Counted from the first letter of the stretch, positions 20,936 to 32,861 are shown. The stretch: 64,000 nt of DNA from Sanderia malayensis (GCA_013076295.1 RQOL01000440.1:1-64000), one strand, 5' to 3'. The notes: a model not told the origin generated them from the sequence alone. Program-made: numbers and translations.

Positions 20936-21099
20936 ACGGAATTAGCGCGAAGACAGGTGCCCCCTACCAAATATGGTACTCTCGAGCTACTAGCCTTTCC
21001 AGCCATCGCACCGGTCCGCCAAGCGCAAATGCAATGGAATACCCTCGCAATGGAGGAAACACCTTGGTGATCATGTTTTCTTGCCCATCATGCAAGTAT
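20936..21099 (-). ncRNA. U1 snRNA-like gene, reference copy
   Basis: U1 snRNA defines 5' splice sites. Against human U1 (recalled from memory) this 164-nt stretch aligns end to end without a gap at roughly 64% identity by hand count. Seen: start ATACTTGCATG (canonical ATACTTACCTG); loop I GATCACCAAG (U1-70K loop is GATCACGAAG); TTCCATTGCA before the U1A loop; ATATTTGG at the Sm-site position; a TTCG loop in stem-loop IV. Stem I keeps pairing with a C-G to A-U swap at nt 24/41. Stem III stays mostly paired although most of its bases differ. Weak points: stem II pairs poorly, the U1A site loses its last C, and the C-C closing pair of the TTCG loop is unpaired. So it is clearly U1-derived; whether it is an active variant or a relic spread by homogenisation is open. 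Confidence 0.65.
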
Positions 21100-21296
21100 G
21101 AGATTCTCGGAGCCGTCACTGCTGACCATGGCTATTCTTCTCACTACACTCACGAGGAGCGCAAGATTTCAACACATCATTGCAAAAATAAACATGCATA
21201 ATTATGTTTACACGATACAGCTGAACCCTAGAGTGTCAAAAGCCTCAGCATGCTTGCTATCATTGTTGTAAAACTTGAAAAAAAAATCAAAATTTA

Positions 21297-21416
21297 AGGC
21301 CTACAACACCAGGTGTTCCCAGGCGGTCACCCATCCAGGTACTGACCTGGCCCGACCATGCTTGACTACGGTGATCAGACGAGAACCGGTATACTCATGG
21401 TGGTATGGTCGTAGGC
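21297..21416 (-). rRNA. 5S rRNA, core copy
   Basis: No difference from the reference copy seen. Confidence 0.96.
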
Positions 21417-21661
21417 GAAAGATTCGTTGGTCATTGCTCAGTTCATCCACTCAACTTCACATAATGTCCGTGCAAAAGTGCGAGCAAAGCAAACGTACAC
21501 AGGACGACTGTGTGCTTTTTCGATGATAAAGGTAGTATAACTATACCTTCATCAGGAATTGATGAGTAATCCACAGATGTCCTGTCCATGTTGCAACTAT
21601 ATTGTTACGAATGGCAAGGTTATTGCAAGTTCTTCGCGATGTTTTTATTCTCACTTTAAGG

Positions 21662-21825
21662 ACGGAATTAGCGCGAAGACAGGTGCCCCCTACCAAATAT
21701 GGTACTCTCGAGCTACTAGCCTTTCCAGCCATCGCACCGGTCCGCCAAGCGCAAATGCAATGGAATACCCTCGCAATGGAGGAAACACCTTGGTGATCAT
21801 GTTTTCTTGCCCATCATGCAAGTAT
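21662..21825 (-). ncRNA. U1-like gene, core copy
   Basis: Matches the reference. Confidence 0.64.
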
Positions 21826-22021
21826 GAGATTCTCGGAGCCGTCACTGCTGACCATGGCTATTCTTCTCACTACACTCACGAGGAGCGCAAGATTTCAACA
21901 CATCATTGCAAAAATAAACATGCATAATTATGTTTACACGATACAGCTGAACCCTAGAGTGTCAAAAGCCTCAGCATGCTTGCTATCATTGTTGTAAAAC
22001 TTGAAAAAAAATCAAAATTTA

Positions 22022-22141
22022 AGGCCTACAACACCAGGTGTTCCCAGGCGGTCACCCATCCAGGTACTGACCTGGCCCGACCATGCTTGACTACGGTGAT
22101 CAGACGAGAACCGGTATACTCATGGTGGTATGGTCGTAGGC
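22022..22141 (-). rRNA. 5S rRNA, core copy
   Basis: Consensus gene; eight-T terminator. Confidence 0.96.
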
Positions 22142-22386
22142 GAAAGATTCGTTGGTCATTGCTCAGTTCATCCACTCAACTTCACATAATGTCCGTGCAA
22201 AAGTGCGAGCAAAGCAAACGTACACAGGACGACTGTGTGCTTTTTCGATGATAAAGGTAGTATAACTATACCTTCATCAGGAATTGATGAGTAATCCACA
22301 GATGTCCTGTCCATGTTGCAACTATATTGTTACGAATGGCAAGGTTATTGCAAGTTCTTCGCGATGTTTTTATTCTCACTTTAAGG

Positions 22387-22550
22387 ACGGAATTAGCGCG
22401 AAGACAGGTGCCCCCTACCAAATATGGTACTCTCGAGCTACTAGCCTTTCCAGCCATCGCACCGGTCCGCCAAGCGCAAATGCAATGGAATACCCTCGCA
22501 ATGGAGGAAACACCTTGGTGATCATGTTTTCTTGCCCATCATGCAAGTAT
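22387..22550 (-). ncRNA. U1-like gene, core copy
   Basis: Matches the reference. Confidence 0.64.
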
Positions 22551-22747
22551 GAGATTCTCGGAGCCGTCACTGCTGACCATGGCTATTCTTCTCACTACAC
22601 TCACGAGGAGCGCAAGATTTCAACACATCATTGCAAAAATAAACATGCATAATTATGTTTACACGATACAGCTGAACCCTAGAGTGTCAAAAGCCTCAGC
22701 ATGCTTGCTATCATTGTTGTAAAACTTGAAAAAAAAATCAAAATTTA

Positions 22748-22867
22748 AGGCCTACAACACCAGGTGTTCCCAGGCGGTCACCCATCCAGGTACTGACCTG
22801 GCCCGACCATGCTTGACTACGGTGATCAGACGAGAACCGGTATACTCATGGTGGTATGGTCGTAGGC
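22748..22867 (-). rRNA. 5S rRNA, core copy
   Basis: Consensus gene; nine-T terminator. Confidence 0.96.
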
Positions 22868-23112
22868 GAAAGATTCGTTGGTCATTGCTCAGTTCATCCA
22901 CTCAACTTCACATAATGTCCGTGCAAAAGTGCGAGCAAAGCAAACGTACACAGGACGACTGTGTGCTTTTTCGATGATAAAGGTAGTATAACTATACCTT
23001 CATCAGGAATTGATGAGTAATCCACAGATGTCCTGTCCATGTTGCAACTATATTGTTACGAATGGCAAGGTTATTGCAAGTTCTTCGCGATGTTTTTATT
23101 CTCACTTTAAGG

Positions 23113-23276
23113 ACGGAATTAGCGCGAAGACAGGTGCCCCCTACCAAATATGGTACTCTCGAGCTACTAGCCTTTCCAGCCATCGCACCGGTCCGCCAAG
23201 CGCAAATGCAATGGAATACCCTCGCAATGGAGGAAACACCTTGGTGATCATGTTTTCTTGCCCATCATGCAAGTAT
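23113..23276 (-). ncRNA. U1-like gene, core copy
   Basis: Matches the reference. Confidence 0.64.
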
Positions 23277-23473
23277 GAGATTCTCGGAGCCGTCACTGCT
23301 GACCATGGCTATTCTTCTCACTACACTCACGAGGAGCGCAAGATTTCAACACATCATTGCAAAAATAAACATGCATAATTATGTTTACACGATACAGCTG
23401 AACCCTAGAGTGTCAAAAGCCTCAGCATGCTTGCTATCATTGTTGTAAAACTTGAAAAAAAAATCAAAATTTA

Positions 23474-23593
23474 AGGCCTACAACACCAGGTGTTCCCAGG
23501 CGGTCACCCATCCAGGTACTGACCTGGCCCGACCATGCTTGACTACGGTGATCAGACGAGAACCGGTATACTCATGGTGGTATGGTCGTAGGC
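23474..23593 (-). rRNA. 5S rRNA, core copy
   Basis: Consensus gene. Confidence 0.96.
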
Positions 23594-23838
23594 GAAAGAT
23601 TCGTTGGTCATTGCTCAGTTCATCCACTCAACTTCACATAATGTCCGTGCAAAAGTGCGAGCAAAGCAAACGTACACAGGACGACTGTGTGCTTTTTCGA
23701 TGATAAAGGTAGTATAACTATACCTTCATCAGGAATTGATGAGTAATCCACAGATGTCCTGTCCATGTTGCAACTATATTGTTACGAATGGCAAGGTTAT
23801 TGCAAGTTCTTCGCGATGTTTTTATTCTCACTTTAAGG

Positions 23839-24002
23839 ACGGAATTAGCGCGAAGACAGGTGCCCCCTACCAAATATGGTACTCTCGAGCTACTAGCCTT
23901 TCCAGCCATCGCACCGGTCCGCCAAGCGCAAATGCAATGGAATACCCTCGCAATGGAGGAAACACCTTGGTGATCATGTTTTCTTGCCCATCATGCAAGT
24001 AT
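23839..24002 (-). ncRNA. U1-like gene, core copy
   Basis: Matches the reference. Confidence 0.64.
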
Positions 24003-24201
24003 GAGATTCTCGGAGCCGTCACTGCTGACCATGGCTATTCTTCTCACTACACTCACGAGGAGCGCAAGATTTCAACACATCATTGCAAAAATAAACATGC
24101 ATAATTATGTTTACACGATACAGCTGAACCCTAGAGTGTCAAAAGCCTCAGCATGCTTGCTATCATTGTTGTAAAACTTAAAAAAAAATAATCAAAATTT
24201 A

Positions 24202-24321
24202 AGGCCTACAACACCAGGTGTTCCCAGGCGGTCACCCATTCATGTACTGACCTGGCCCGACCATGCCTGACTACGGTGATCAGATGAGAACCGGTATTCT
24301 CATGGTGGTATGGTCGTAGGC
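24202..24321 (-). rRNA. 5S rRNA, outlier within the core
   Basis: Several substitutions, including one in the A box region and one beside the C box. Its unit has the same spacer deletion as the unit at 16993, so it is an old unit type surviving inside the homogenised core. Confidence 0.87.
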
Positions 24322-24516
24322 GAAAGATTCGTTGGTCATTGCTCAGTTCATCCACTCAACTTCACATAATGTCCGTGCAAAAGTGCGAGCAAAGAAAACG
24401 TACACATGACGATCTGTTTGCTTTTCCACAGATGTCCTGTCCATGTTGCAACTATATTGTTACGAATGGCAAGGTTATTGCAAGTTCTTCGCGATGTTTT
24501 TATTCTCACTTTAAGG

Positions 24517-24680
24517 ACGGAATTAGCGCGAAGACAGGTGCCCCCTACCAAATATGGTACTCTCGAGCTACTAGCCTTTCCAGCCATCGCACCGCTCCGC
24601 CAAGCGCAAATGCAATGGAATACCCTCGCAATGGAGGAAACACCTTGGTGATCATGTTTTCTTGCCCATCATGCAAGTAT
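24517..24680 (-). ncRNA. U1-like gene in the outlier core unit
   Basis: One change in the stem II region; downstream spacer inverted repeat deleted. Confidence 0.63.
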
Positions 24681-24877
24681 GAGATTCTCGGAGCCGTCAC
24701 TGCTGACCATGGCTATTCTTCTCACTACACTCACGAGGAGCGCAAGATTTCAACACATCATTGCAAAAATAAACATGCATAATTATGTTTACACGATACA
24801 GCTGAACCCTAGAGTGTCAAAAGCCTCAGCATGCTTGCTATCATTGTTGTAAAACTTGAAAAAAAAATCAAAATTTA

Positions 24878-24997
24878 AGGCCTACAACACCAGGTGTTCC
24901 CAGGCGGTCACCCATCCAGGTACTGACCTGGCCCGACCATGCTTGACTACGGTGATCAGACGAGAACCGGTATACTCATGGTGGTATGGTCGTAGGC
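24878..24997 (-). rRNA. 5S rRNA, core copy
   Basis: Consensus gene. Confidence 0.96.
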
Positions 24998-25242
24998 GAA
25001 AGATTCGTTGGTCATTGCTCAGTTCATCCACTCAACTTCACATAATGTCCGTGCAAAAGTGCGAGCAAAGCAAACGTACACAGGACGACTGTGTGCTTTT
25101 TCGATGATAAAGGTAGTATAACTATACCTTCATCAGGAATTGATGAGTAATCCACAGATGTCCTGTCCATGTTGCAACTATATTGTTACGAATGGCAAGG
25201 TTATTGCAAGTTCTTCGCGATGTTTTTATTCTCACTTTAAGG

Positions 25243-25406
25243 ACGGAATTAGCGCGAAGACAGGTGCCCCCTACCAAATATGGTACTCTCGAGCTACTAG
25301 CCTTTCCAGCCATCGCACCGGTCCGCCAAGCGCAAATGCAATGGAATACCCTCGCAATGGAGGAAACACCTTGGTGATCATGTTTTCTTGCCCATCATGC
25401 AAGTAT
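25243..25406 (-). ncRNA. U1-like gene, core copy
   Basis: Matches the reference. Confidence 0.64.
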
Positions 25407-25603
25407 GAGATTCTCGGAGCCGTCACTGCTGACCATGGCTATTCTTCTCACTACACTCACGAGGAGCGCAAGATTTCAACACATCATTGCAAAAATAAAC
25501 ATGCATAATTATGTTTACACGATACAGCTGAACCCTAGAGTGTCAAAAGCCTCAGCATGCTTGCTATCATTGTTGTAAAACTTGAAAAAAAAATCAAAAT
25601 TTA

Positions 25604-25723
25604 AGGCCTACAACACCAGGTGTTCCCAGGCGGTCACCCATCCAGGTACTGACCTGGCCCGACCATGCTTGACTACGGTGATCAGACGAGAACCGGTATA
25701 CTCATGGTGGTATGGTCGTAGGC
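25604..25723 (-). rRNA. 5S rRNA, core copy
   Basis: Consensus gene. Confidence 0.96.
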
Positions 25724-25968
25724 GAAAGATTCGTTGGTCATTGCTCAGTTCATCCACTCAACTTCACATAATGTCCGTGCAAAAGTGCGAGCAAAGCAAA
25801 CGTACACAGGACGACTGTGTGCTTTTTCGATGATAAAGGTAGTATAACTATACCTTCATCAGGAATTGATGAGTAATCCACAGATGTCCTGTCCATGTTG
25901 CAACTATATTGTTACGAATGGCAAGGTTATTGCAAGTTCTTCGCGATGTTTTTATTCTCACTTTAAGG

Positions 25969-26132
25969 ACGGAATTAGCGCGAAGACAGGTGCCCCCTAC
26001 CAAATATGGTACTCTCGAGCTACTAGCCTTTCCAGCCATCGCACCGGTCCGCCAAGCGCAAATGCAATGGAATACCCTCGCAATGGAGGAAACACCTTGG
26101 TGATCATGTTTTCTTGCCCATCATGCAAGTAT
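25969..26132 (-). ncRNA. U1-like gene, core copy
   Basis: Matches the reference. Confidence 0.64.
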
Positions 26133-26329
26133 GAGATTCTCGGAGCCGTCACTGCTGACCATGGCTATTCTTCTCACTACACTCACGAGGAGCGCAAGAT
26201 TTCAACACATCATTGCAAAAATAAACATGCATAATTATGTTTACACGATACAGCTGAACCCTAGAGTGTCAAAAGCCTCAGCATGCTTGCTATCATTGTT
26301 GTAAAACTTGAAAAAAAAATCAAAATTTA

Positions 26330-26449
26330 AGGCCTACAACACCAGGTGTTCCCAGGCGGTCACCCATCCAGGTACTGACCTGGCCCGACCATGCTTGACT
26401 ACGGTGATCAGACGAGAACCGGTATACTCATGGTGGTATGGTCGTAGGC
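26330..26449 (-). rRNA. 5S rRNA, core copy
   Basis: Consensus gene. Confidence 0.96.
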
Positions 26450-26694
26450 GAAAGATTCGTTGGTCATTGCTCAGTTCATCCACTCAACTTCACATAATGT
26501 CCGTGCAAAAGTGCGAGCAAAGCAAACGTACACAGGACGACTGTGTGCTTTTTCGATGATAAAGGTAGTATAACTATACCTTCATCAGGAATTGATGAGT
26601 AATCCACAGATGTCCTGTCCATGTTGCAACTATATTGTTACGAATGGCAAGGTTATTGCAAGTTCTTCGCGATGTTTTTATTCTCACTTTAAGG

Positions 26695-26858
26695 ACGGAA
26701 TTAGCGCGAAGACAGGTGCCCCCTACCAAATATGGTACTCTCGAGCTACTAGCCTTTCCAGCCATCGCACCGGTCCGCCAAGCGCAAATGCAATGGAATA
26801 CCCTCGCAATGGAGGAAACACCTTGGTGATCATGTTTTCTTGCCCATCATGCAAGTAT
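26695..26858 (-). ncRNA. U1-like gene, core copy
   Basis: Matches the reference. Confidence 0.64.
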
Positions 26859-27055
26859 GAGATTCTCGGAGCCGTCACTGCTGACCATGGCTATTCTTCT
26901 CACTACACTCACGAGGAGCGCAAGATTTCAACACATCATTGCAAAAATAAACATGCATAATTATGTTTACACGATACAGCTGAACCCTAGAGTGTCAAAA
27001 GCCTCAGCATGCTTGCTATCATTGTTGTAAAACTTGAAAAAAAAATCAAAATTTA

Positions 27056-27175
27056 AGGCCTACAACACCAGGTGTTCCCAGGCGGTCACCCATCCAGGTA
27101 CTGACCTGGCCCGACCATGCTTGACTACGGTGATCAGACGAGAACCGGTATACTCATGGTGGTATGGTCGTAGGC
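27056..27175 (-). rRNA. 5S rRNA, core copy
   Basis: Consensus gene. Confidence 0.96.
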
Positions 27176-27420
27176 GAAAGATTCGTTGGTCATTGCTCAG
27201 TTCATCCACTCAACTTCACATAATGTCCGTGCAAAAGTGCGAGCAAAGCAAACGTACACAGGACGACTGTGTGCTTTTTCGATGATAAAGGTAGTATAAC
27301 TATACCTTCATCAGGAATTGATGAGTAATCCACAGATGTCCTGTCCATGTTGCAACTATATTGTTACGAATGGCAAGGTTATTGCAAGTTCTTCGCGATG
27401 TTTTTATTCTCACTTTAAGG

Positions 27421-27584
27421 ACGGAATTAGCGCGAAGACAGGTGCCCCCTACCAAATATGGTACTCTCGAGCTACTAGCCTTTCCAGCCATCGCACCGGT
27501 CCGCCAAGCGCAAATGCAATGGAATACCCTCGCAATGGAGGAAACACCTTGGTGATCATGTTTTCTTGCCCATCATGCAAGTAT
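27421..27584 (-). ncRNA. U1-like gene, core copy
   Basis: Matches the reference. Confidence 0.64.
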
Positions 27585-27780
27585 GAGATTCTCGGAGCCG
27601 TCACTGCTGACCATGGCTATTCTTCTCACTACACTCACGAGGAGCGCAAGATTTCAACACATCATTGCAAAAATAAACATGCATAATTATGTTTACACGA
27701 TACAGCTGAACCCTAGAGTGTCAAAAGCCTCAGCATGCTTGCTATCATTGTTGTAAAACTTGAAAAAAAATCAAAATTTA

Positions 27781-27900
27781 AGGCCTACAACACCAGGTGT
27801 TCCCAGGCGGTCACCCATCCAGGTACTGACCTGGCCCGACCATGCTTGACTACGGTGATCAGACGAGAACCGGTATACTCATGGTGGTATGGTCGTAGGC
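27781..27900 (-). rRNA. 5S rRNA, core copy
   Basis: Consensus gene; eight-T terminator. Confidence 0.96.
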
Positions 27901-28145
27901 GAAAGATTCGTTGGTCATTGCTCAGTTCATCCACTCAACTTCACATAATGTCCGTGCAAAAGTGCGAGCAAAGCAAACGTACACAGGACGACTGTGTGCT
28001 TTTTCGATGATAAAGGTAGTATAACTATACCTTCATCAGGAATTGATGAGTAATCCACAGATGTCCTGTCCATGTTGCAACTATATTGTTACGAATGGCA
28101 AGGTTATTGCAAGTTCTTCGCGATGTTTTTATTCTCACTTTAAGG

Positions 28146-28309
28146 ACGGAATTAGCGCGAAGACAGGTGCCCCCTACCAAATATGGTACTCTCGAGCTAC
28201 TAGCCTTTCCAGCCATCGCACCGGTCCGCCAAGCGCAAATGCAATGGAATACCCTCGCAATGGAGGAAACACCTTGGTGATCATGTTTTCTTGCCCATCA
28301 TGCAAGTAT
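28146..28309 (-). ncRNA. U1-like gene, core copy
   Basis: Matches the reference. Confidence 0.64.
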
Positions 28310-28505
28310 GAGATTCTCGGAGCCGTCACTGCTGACCATGGCTATTCTTCTCACTACACTCACGAGGAGCGCAAGATTTCAACACATCATTGCAAAAATA
28401 AACATGCATAATTATGTTTACACGATACAGCTGAACCCTAGAGTGTCAAAAGCCTCAGCATGCTTGCTATCATTGTTGTAAAATTGAAAAAAAAATCAAA
28501 ATTTA

Positions 28506-28625
28506 AGGCCTACAACACCAGGTGTTCCCAGGCGGTCACCCATCCAGGTACTGACCTGGCCCGACCATGCTTGACTACGGTGATCAGACGAGAACCGGTA
28601 TACTCATGGTGGTATGGTCGTAGGC
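28506..28625 (-). rRNA. 5S rRNA, core copy
   Basis: Consensus gene; one base lost just beyond the terminator. Confidence 0.96.
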
Positions 28626-28870
28626 GAAAGATTCGTTGGTCATTGCTCAGTTCATCCACTCAACTTCACATAATGTCCGTGCAAAAGTGCGAGCAAAGCA
28701 AACGTACACAGGACGACTGTGTGCTTTTTCGATGATAAAGGTAGTATAACTATACCTTCATCAGGAATTGATGAGTAATCCACAGATGTCCTGTCCATGT
28801 TGCAACTATATTGTTACGAATGGCAAGGTTATTGCAAGTTCTTCGCGATGTTTTTATTCTCACTTTAAGG

Positions 28871-29034
28871 ACGGAATTAGCGCGAAGACAGGTGCCCCCT
28901 ACCAAATATGGTACTCTCGAGCTACTAGCCTTTCCAGCCATCGCACCGGTCCGCCAAGCGCAAATGCAATGGAATACCCTCGCAATGGAGGAAACACCTT
29001 GGTGATCATGTTTTCTTGCCCATCATGCAAGTAT
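28871..29034 (-). ncRNA. U1-like gene, core copy
   Basis: Matches the reference. Confidence 0.64.
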
Positions 29035-29231
29035 GAGATTCTCGGAGCCGTCACTGCTGACCATGGCTATTCTTCTCACTACACTCACGAGGAGCGCAAG
29101 ATTTCAACACATCATTGCAAAAATAAACATGCATAATTATGTTTACACGATACAGCTGAACCCTAGAGTGTCAAAAGCCTCAGCATGCTTGCTATCATTG
29201 TTGTAAAACTTGAAAAAAAAATCAAAATTTA

Positions 29232-29351
29232 AGGCCTACAACACCAGGTGTTCCCAGGCGGTCACCCATCCAGGTACTGACCTGGCCCGACCATGCTTGA
29301 CTACGGTGATCAGACGAGAACCGGTATACTCATGGTGGTATGGTCGTAGGC
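29232..29351 (-). rRNA. 5S rRNA, core copy
   Basis: Consensus gene. Confidence 0.96.
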
Positions 29352-29596
29352 GAAAGATTCGTTGGTCATTGCTCAGTTCATCCACTCAACTTCACATAAT
29401 GTCCGTGCAAAAGTGCGAGCAAAGCAAACGTACACAGGACGACTGTGTGCTTTTTCGATGATAAAGGTAGTATAACTATACCTTCATCAGGAATTGATGA
29501 GTAATCCACAGATGTCCTGTCCATGTTGCAACTATATTGTTACGAATGGCAAGGTTATTGCAAGTTCTTCGCGATGTTTTTATTCTCACTTTAAGG

Positions 29597-29760
29597 ACGG
29601 AATTAGCGCGAAGACAGGTGCCCCCTACCAAATATGGTACTCTCGAGCTACTAGCCTTTCCAGCCATCGCACCGGTCCGCCAAGCGCAAATGCAATGGAA
29701 TACCCTCGCAATGGAGGAAACACCTTGGTGATCATGTTTTCTTGCCCATCATGCAAGTAT
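29597..29760 (-). ncRNA. U1-like gene, core copy
   Basis: Matches the reference. Confidence 0.64.
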
Positions 29761-29957
29761 GAGATTCTCGGAGCCGTCACTGCTGACCATGGCTATTCTT
29801 CTCACTACACTCACGAGGAGCGCAAGATTTCAACACATCATTGCAAAAATAAACATGCATAATTATGTTTACACGATACAGCTGAACCCTAGAGTGTCAA
29901 AAGCCTCAGCATGCTTGCTATCATTGTTGTAAAACTTGAAAAAAAAATCAAAATTTA

Positions 29958-30077
29958 AGGCCTACAACACCAGGTGTTCCCAGGCGGTCACCCATCCAGG
30001 TACTGACCTGGCCCGACCATGCTTGACTACGGTGATCAGACGAGAACCGGTATACTCATGGTGGTATGGTCGTAGGC
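29958..30077 (-). rRNA. 5S rRNA, core copy
   Basis: Consensus gene. Confidence 0.96.
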
Positions 30078-30322
30078 GAAAGATTCGTTGGTCATTGCTC
30101 AGTTCATCCACTCAACTTCACATAATGTCCGTGCAAAAGTGCGAGCAAAGCAAACGTACACAGGACGACTGTGTGCTTTTTCGATGATAAAGGTAGTATA
30201 ACTATACCTTCATCAGGAATTGATGAGTAATCCACAGATGTCCTGTCCATGTTGCAACTATATTGTTACGAATGGCAAGGTTATTGCAAGTTCTTCGCGA
30301 TGTTTTTATTCTCACTTTAAGG

Positions 30323-30486
30323 ACGGAATTAGCGCGAAGACAGGTGCCCCCTACCAAATATGGTACTCTCGAGCTACTAGCCTTTCCAGCCATCGCACCG
30401 GTCCGCCAAGCGCAAATGCAATGGAATACCCTCGCAATGGAGGAAACACCTTGGTGATCATGTTTTCTTGCCCATCATGCAAGTAT
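30323..30486 (-). ncRNA. U1-like gene, core copy
   Basis: Matches the reference. Confidence 0.64.
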
Positions 30487-30683
30487 GAGATTCTCGGAGC
30501 CGTCACTGCTGACCATGGCTATTCTTCTCACTACACTCACGAGGAGCGCAAGATTTCAACACATCATTGCAAAAATAAACATGCATAATTATGTTTACAC
30601 GATACAGCTGAACCCTAGAGTGTCAAAAGCCTCAGCATGCTTGCTATCATTGTTGTAAAACTTGAAAAAAAAATCAAAATTTA

Positions 30684-30803
30684 AGGCCTACAACACCAGG
30701 TGTTCCCAGGCGGTCACCCATCCAGGTACTGACCTGGCCCGACCATGCTTGACTACGGTGATCAGACGAGAACCGGTATACTCATGGTGGTATGGTCGTA
30801 GGC
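30684..30803 (-). rRNA. 5S rRNA, core copy
   Basis: Consensus gene. Confidence 0.96.
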
Positions 30804-31048
30804 GAAAGATTCGTTGGTCATTGCTCAGTTCATCCACTCAACTTCACATAATGTCCGTGCAAAAGTGCGAGCAAAGCAAACGTACACAGGACGACTGTGT
30901 GCTTTTTCGATGATAAAGGTAGTATAACTATACCTTCATCAGGAATTGATGAGTAATCCACAGATGTCCTGTCCATGTTGCAACTATATTGTTACGAATG
31001 GCAAGGTTATTGCAAGTTCTTCGCGATGTTTTTATTCTCACTTTAAGG

Positions 31049-31212
31049 ACGGAATTAGCGCGAAGACAGGTGCCCCCTACCAAATATGGTACTCTCGAGC
31101 TACTAGCCTTTCCAGCCATCGCACCGGTCCGCCAAGCGCAAATGCAATGGAATACCCTCGCAATGGAGGAAACACCTTGGTGATCATGTTTTCTTGCCCA
31201 TCATGCAAGTAT
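31049..31212 (-). ncRNA. U1-like gene, core copy
   Basis: Matches the reference. Confidence 0.64.
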
Positions 31213-31409
31213 GAGATTCTCGGAGCCGTCACTGCTGACCATGGCTATTCTTCTCACTACACTCACGAGGAGCGCAAGATTTCAACACATCATTGCAAAA
31301 ATAAACATGCATAATTATGTTTACACGATACAGCTGAACCCTAGAGTGTCAAAAGCCTCAGCATGCTTGCTATCATTGTTGTAAAACTTGAAAAAAAAAT
31401 CAAAATTTA

Positions 31410-31529
31410 AGGCCTACAACACCAGGTGTTCCCAGGCGGTCACCCATCCAGGTACTGACCTGGCCCGACCATGCTTGACTACGGTGATCAGACGAGAACC
31501 GGTATACTCATGGTGGTATGGTCGTAGGC
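31410..31529 (-). rRNA. 5S rRNA, core copy
   Basis: Consensus gene. Confidence 0.96.
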
Positions 31530-31774
31530 GAAAGATTCGTTGGTCATTGCTCAGTTCATCCACTCAACTTCACATAATGTCCGTGCAAAAGTGCGAGCAA
31601 AGCAAACGTACACAGGACGACTGTGTGCTTTTTCGATGATAAAGGTAGTATAACTATACCTTCATCAGGAATTGATGAGTAATCCACAGATGTCCTGTCC
31701 ATGTTGCAACTATATTGTTACGAATGGCAAGGTTATTGCAAGTTCTTCGCGATGTTTTTATTCTCACTTTAAGG

Positions 31775-31938
31775 ACGGAATTAGCGCGAAGACAGGTGCC
31801 CCCTACCAAATATGGTACTCTCGAGCTACTAGCCTTTCCAGCCATCGCACCGGTCCGCCAAGCGCAAATGCAATGGAATACCCTCGCAATGGAGGAAACA
31901 CCTTGGTGATCATGTTTTCTTGCCCATCATGCAAGTAT
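31775..31938 (-). ncRNA. U1-like gene, core copy
   Basis: Matches the reference. Confidence 0.64.
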
Positions 31939-32135
31939 GAGATTCTCGGAGCCGTCACTGCTGACCATGGCTATTCTTCTCACTACACTCACGAGGAGCG
32001 CAAGATTTCAACACATCATTGCAAAAATAAACATGCATAATTATGTTTACACGATACAGCTGAACCCTAGAGTGTCAAAAGCCTCAGCATGCTTGCTATC
32101 ATTGTTGTAAAACTTGAAAAAAAAATCAAAATTTA

Positions 32136-32255
32136 AGGCCTACAACACCAGGTGTTCCCAGGCGGTCACCCATCCAGGTACTGACCTGGCCCGACCATGC
32201 TTGACTACGGTGATCAGACGAGAACCGGTATACTCATGGTGGTATGGTCGTAGGC
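32136..32255 (-). rRNA. 5S rRNA, core copy
   Basis: Consensus gene. Confidence 0.96.
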
Positions 32256-32500
32256 GAAAGATTCGTTGGTCATTGCTCAGTTCATCCACTCAACTTCACA
32301 TAATGTCCGTGCAAAAGTGCGAGCAAAGCAAACGTACACAGGACGACTGTGTGCTTTTTCGATGATAAAGGTAGTATAACTATACCTTCATCAGGAATTG
32401 ATGAGTAATCCACAGATGTCCTGTCCATGTTGCAACTATATTGTTACGAATGGCAAGGTTATTGCAAGTTCTTCGCGATGTTTTTATTCTCACTTTAAGG

Positions 32501-32664
32501 ACGGAATTAGCGCGAAGACAGGTGCCCCCTACCAAATATGGTACTCTCGAGCTACTAGCCTTTCCAGCCATCGCACCGGTCCGCCAAGCGCAAATGCAAT
32601 GGAATACCCTCGCAATGGAGGAAACACCTTGGTGATCATGTTTTCTTGCCCATCATGCAAGTAT
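32501..32664 (-). ncRNA. U1-like gene, core copy
   Basis: Matches the reference. Confidence 0.64.
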
Positions 32665-32861
32665 GAGATTCTCGGAGCCGTCACTGCTGACCATGGCTAT
32701 TCTTCTCACTACACTCACGAGGAGCGCAAGATTTCAACACATCATTGCAAAAATAAACATGCATAATTATGTTTACACGATACAGCTGAACCCTAGAGTG
32801 TCAAAAGCCTCAGCATGCTTGCTATCATTGTTGTAAAACTTGAAAAAAAAATCAAAATTTA

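Noticed and set aside
20815..21006. A 63-codon minus-strand open frame in each unit.
   Set aside because: It is the U1-like gene and its downstream flank read as protein, with no family match and no independent conservation.
20833..21201. A 122-codon cysteine-containing open frame on the plus strand repeated in most units, with an 83-codon frame over the 5S gene.
   Set aside because: They lie over the U1-like and 5S genes on the opposite strand, start at TTG, are carried by every unit through homogenisation, are broken in several unit types, and lose conserved cysteines freely (for example in the unit at 52195). No domain is recognised.
20571..21296. Spliced-leader RNA, which is linked to 5S genes in several animals.
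   Set aside because: No short RNA with a splice donor followed by an Sm site is found outside the U1-like gene.
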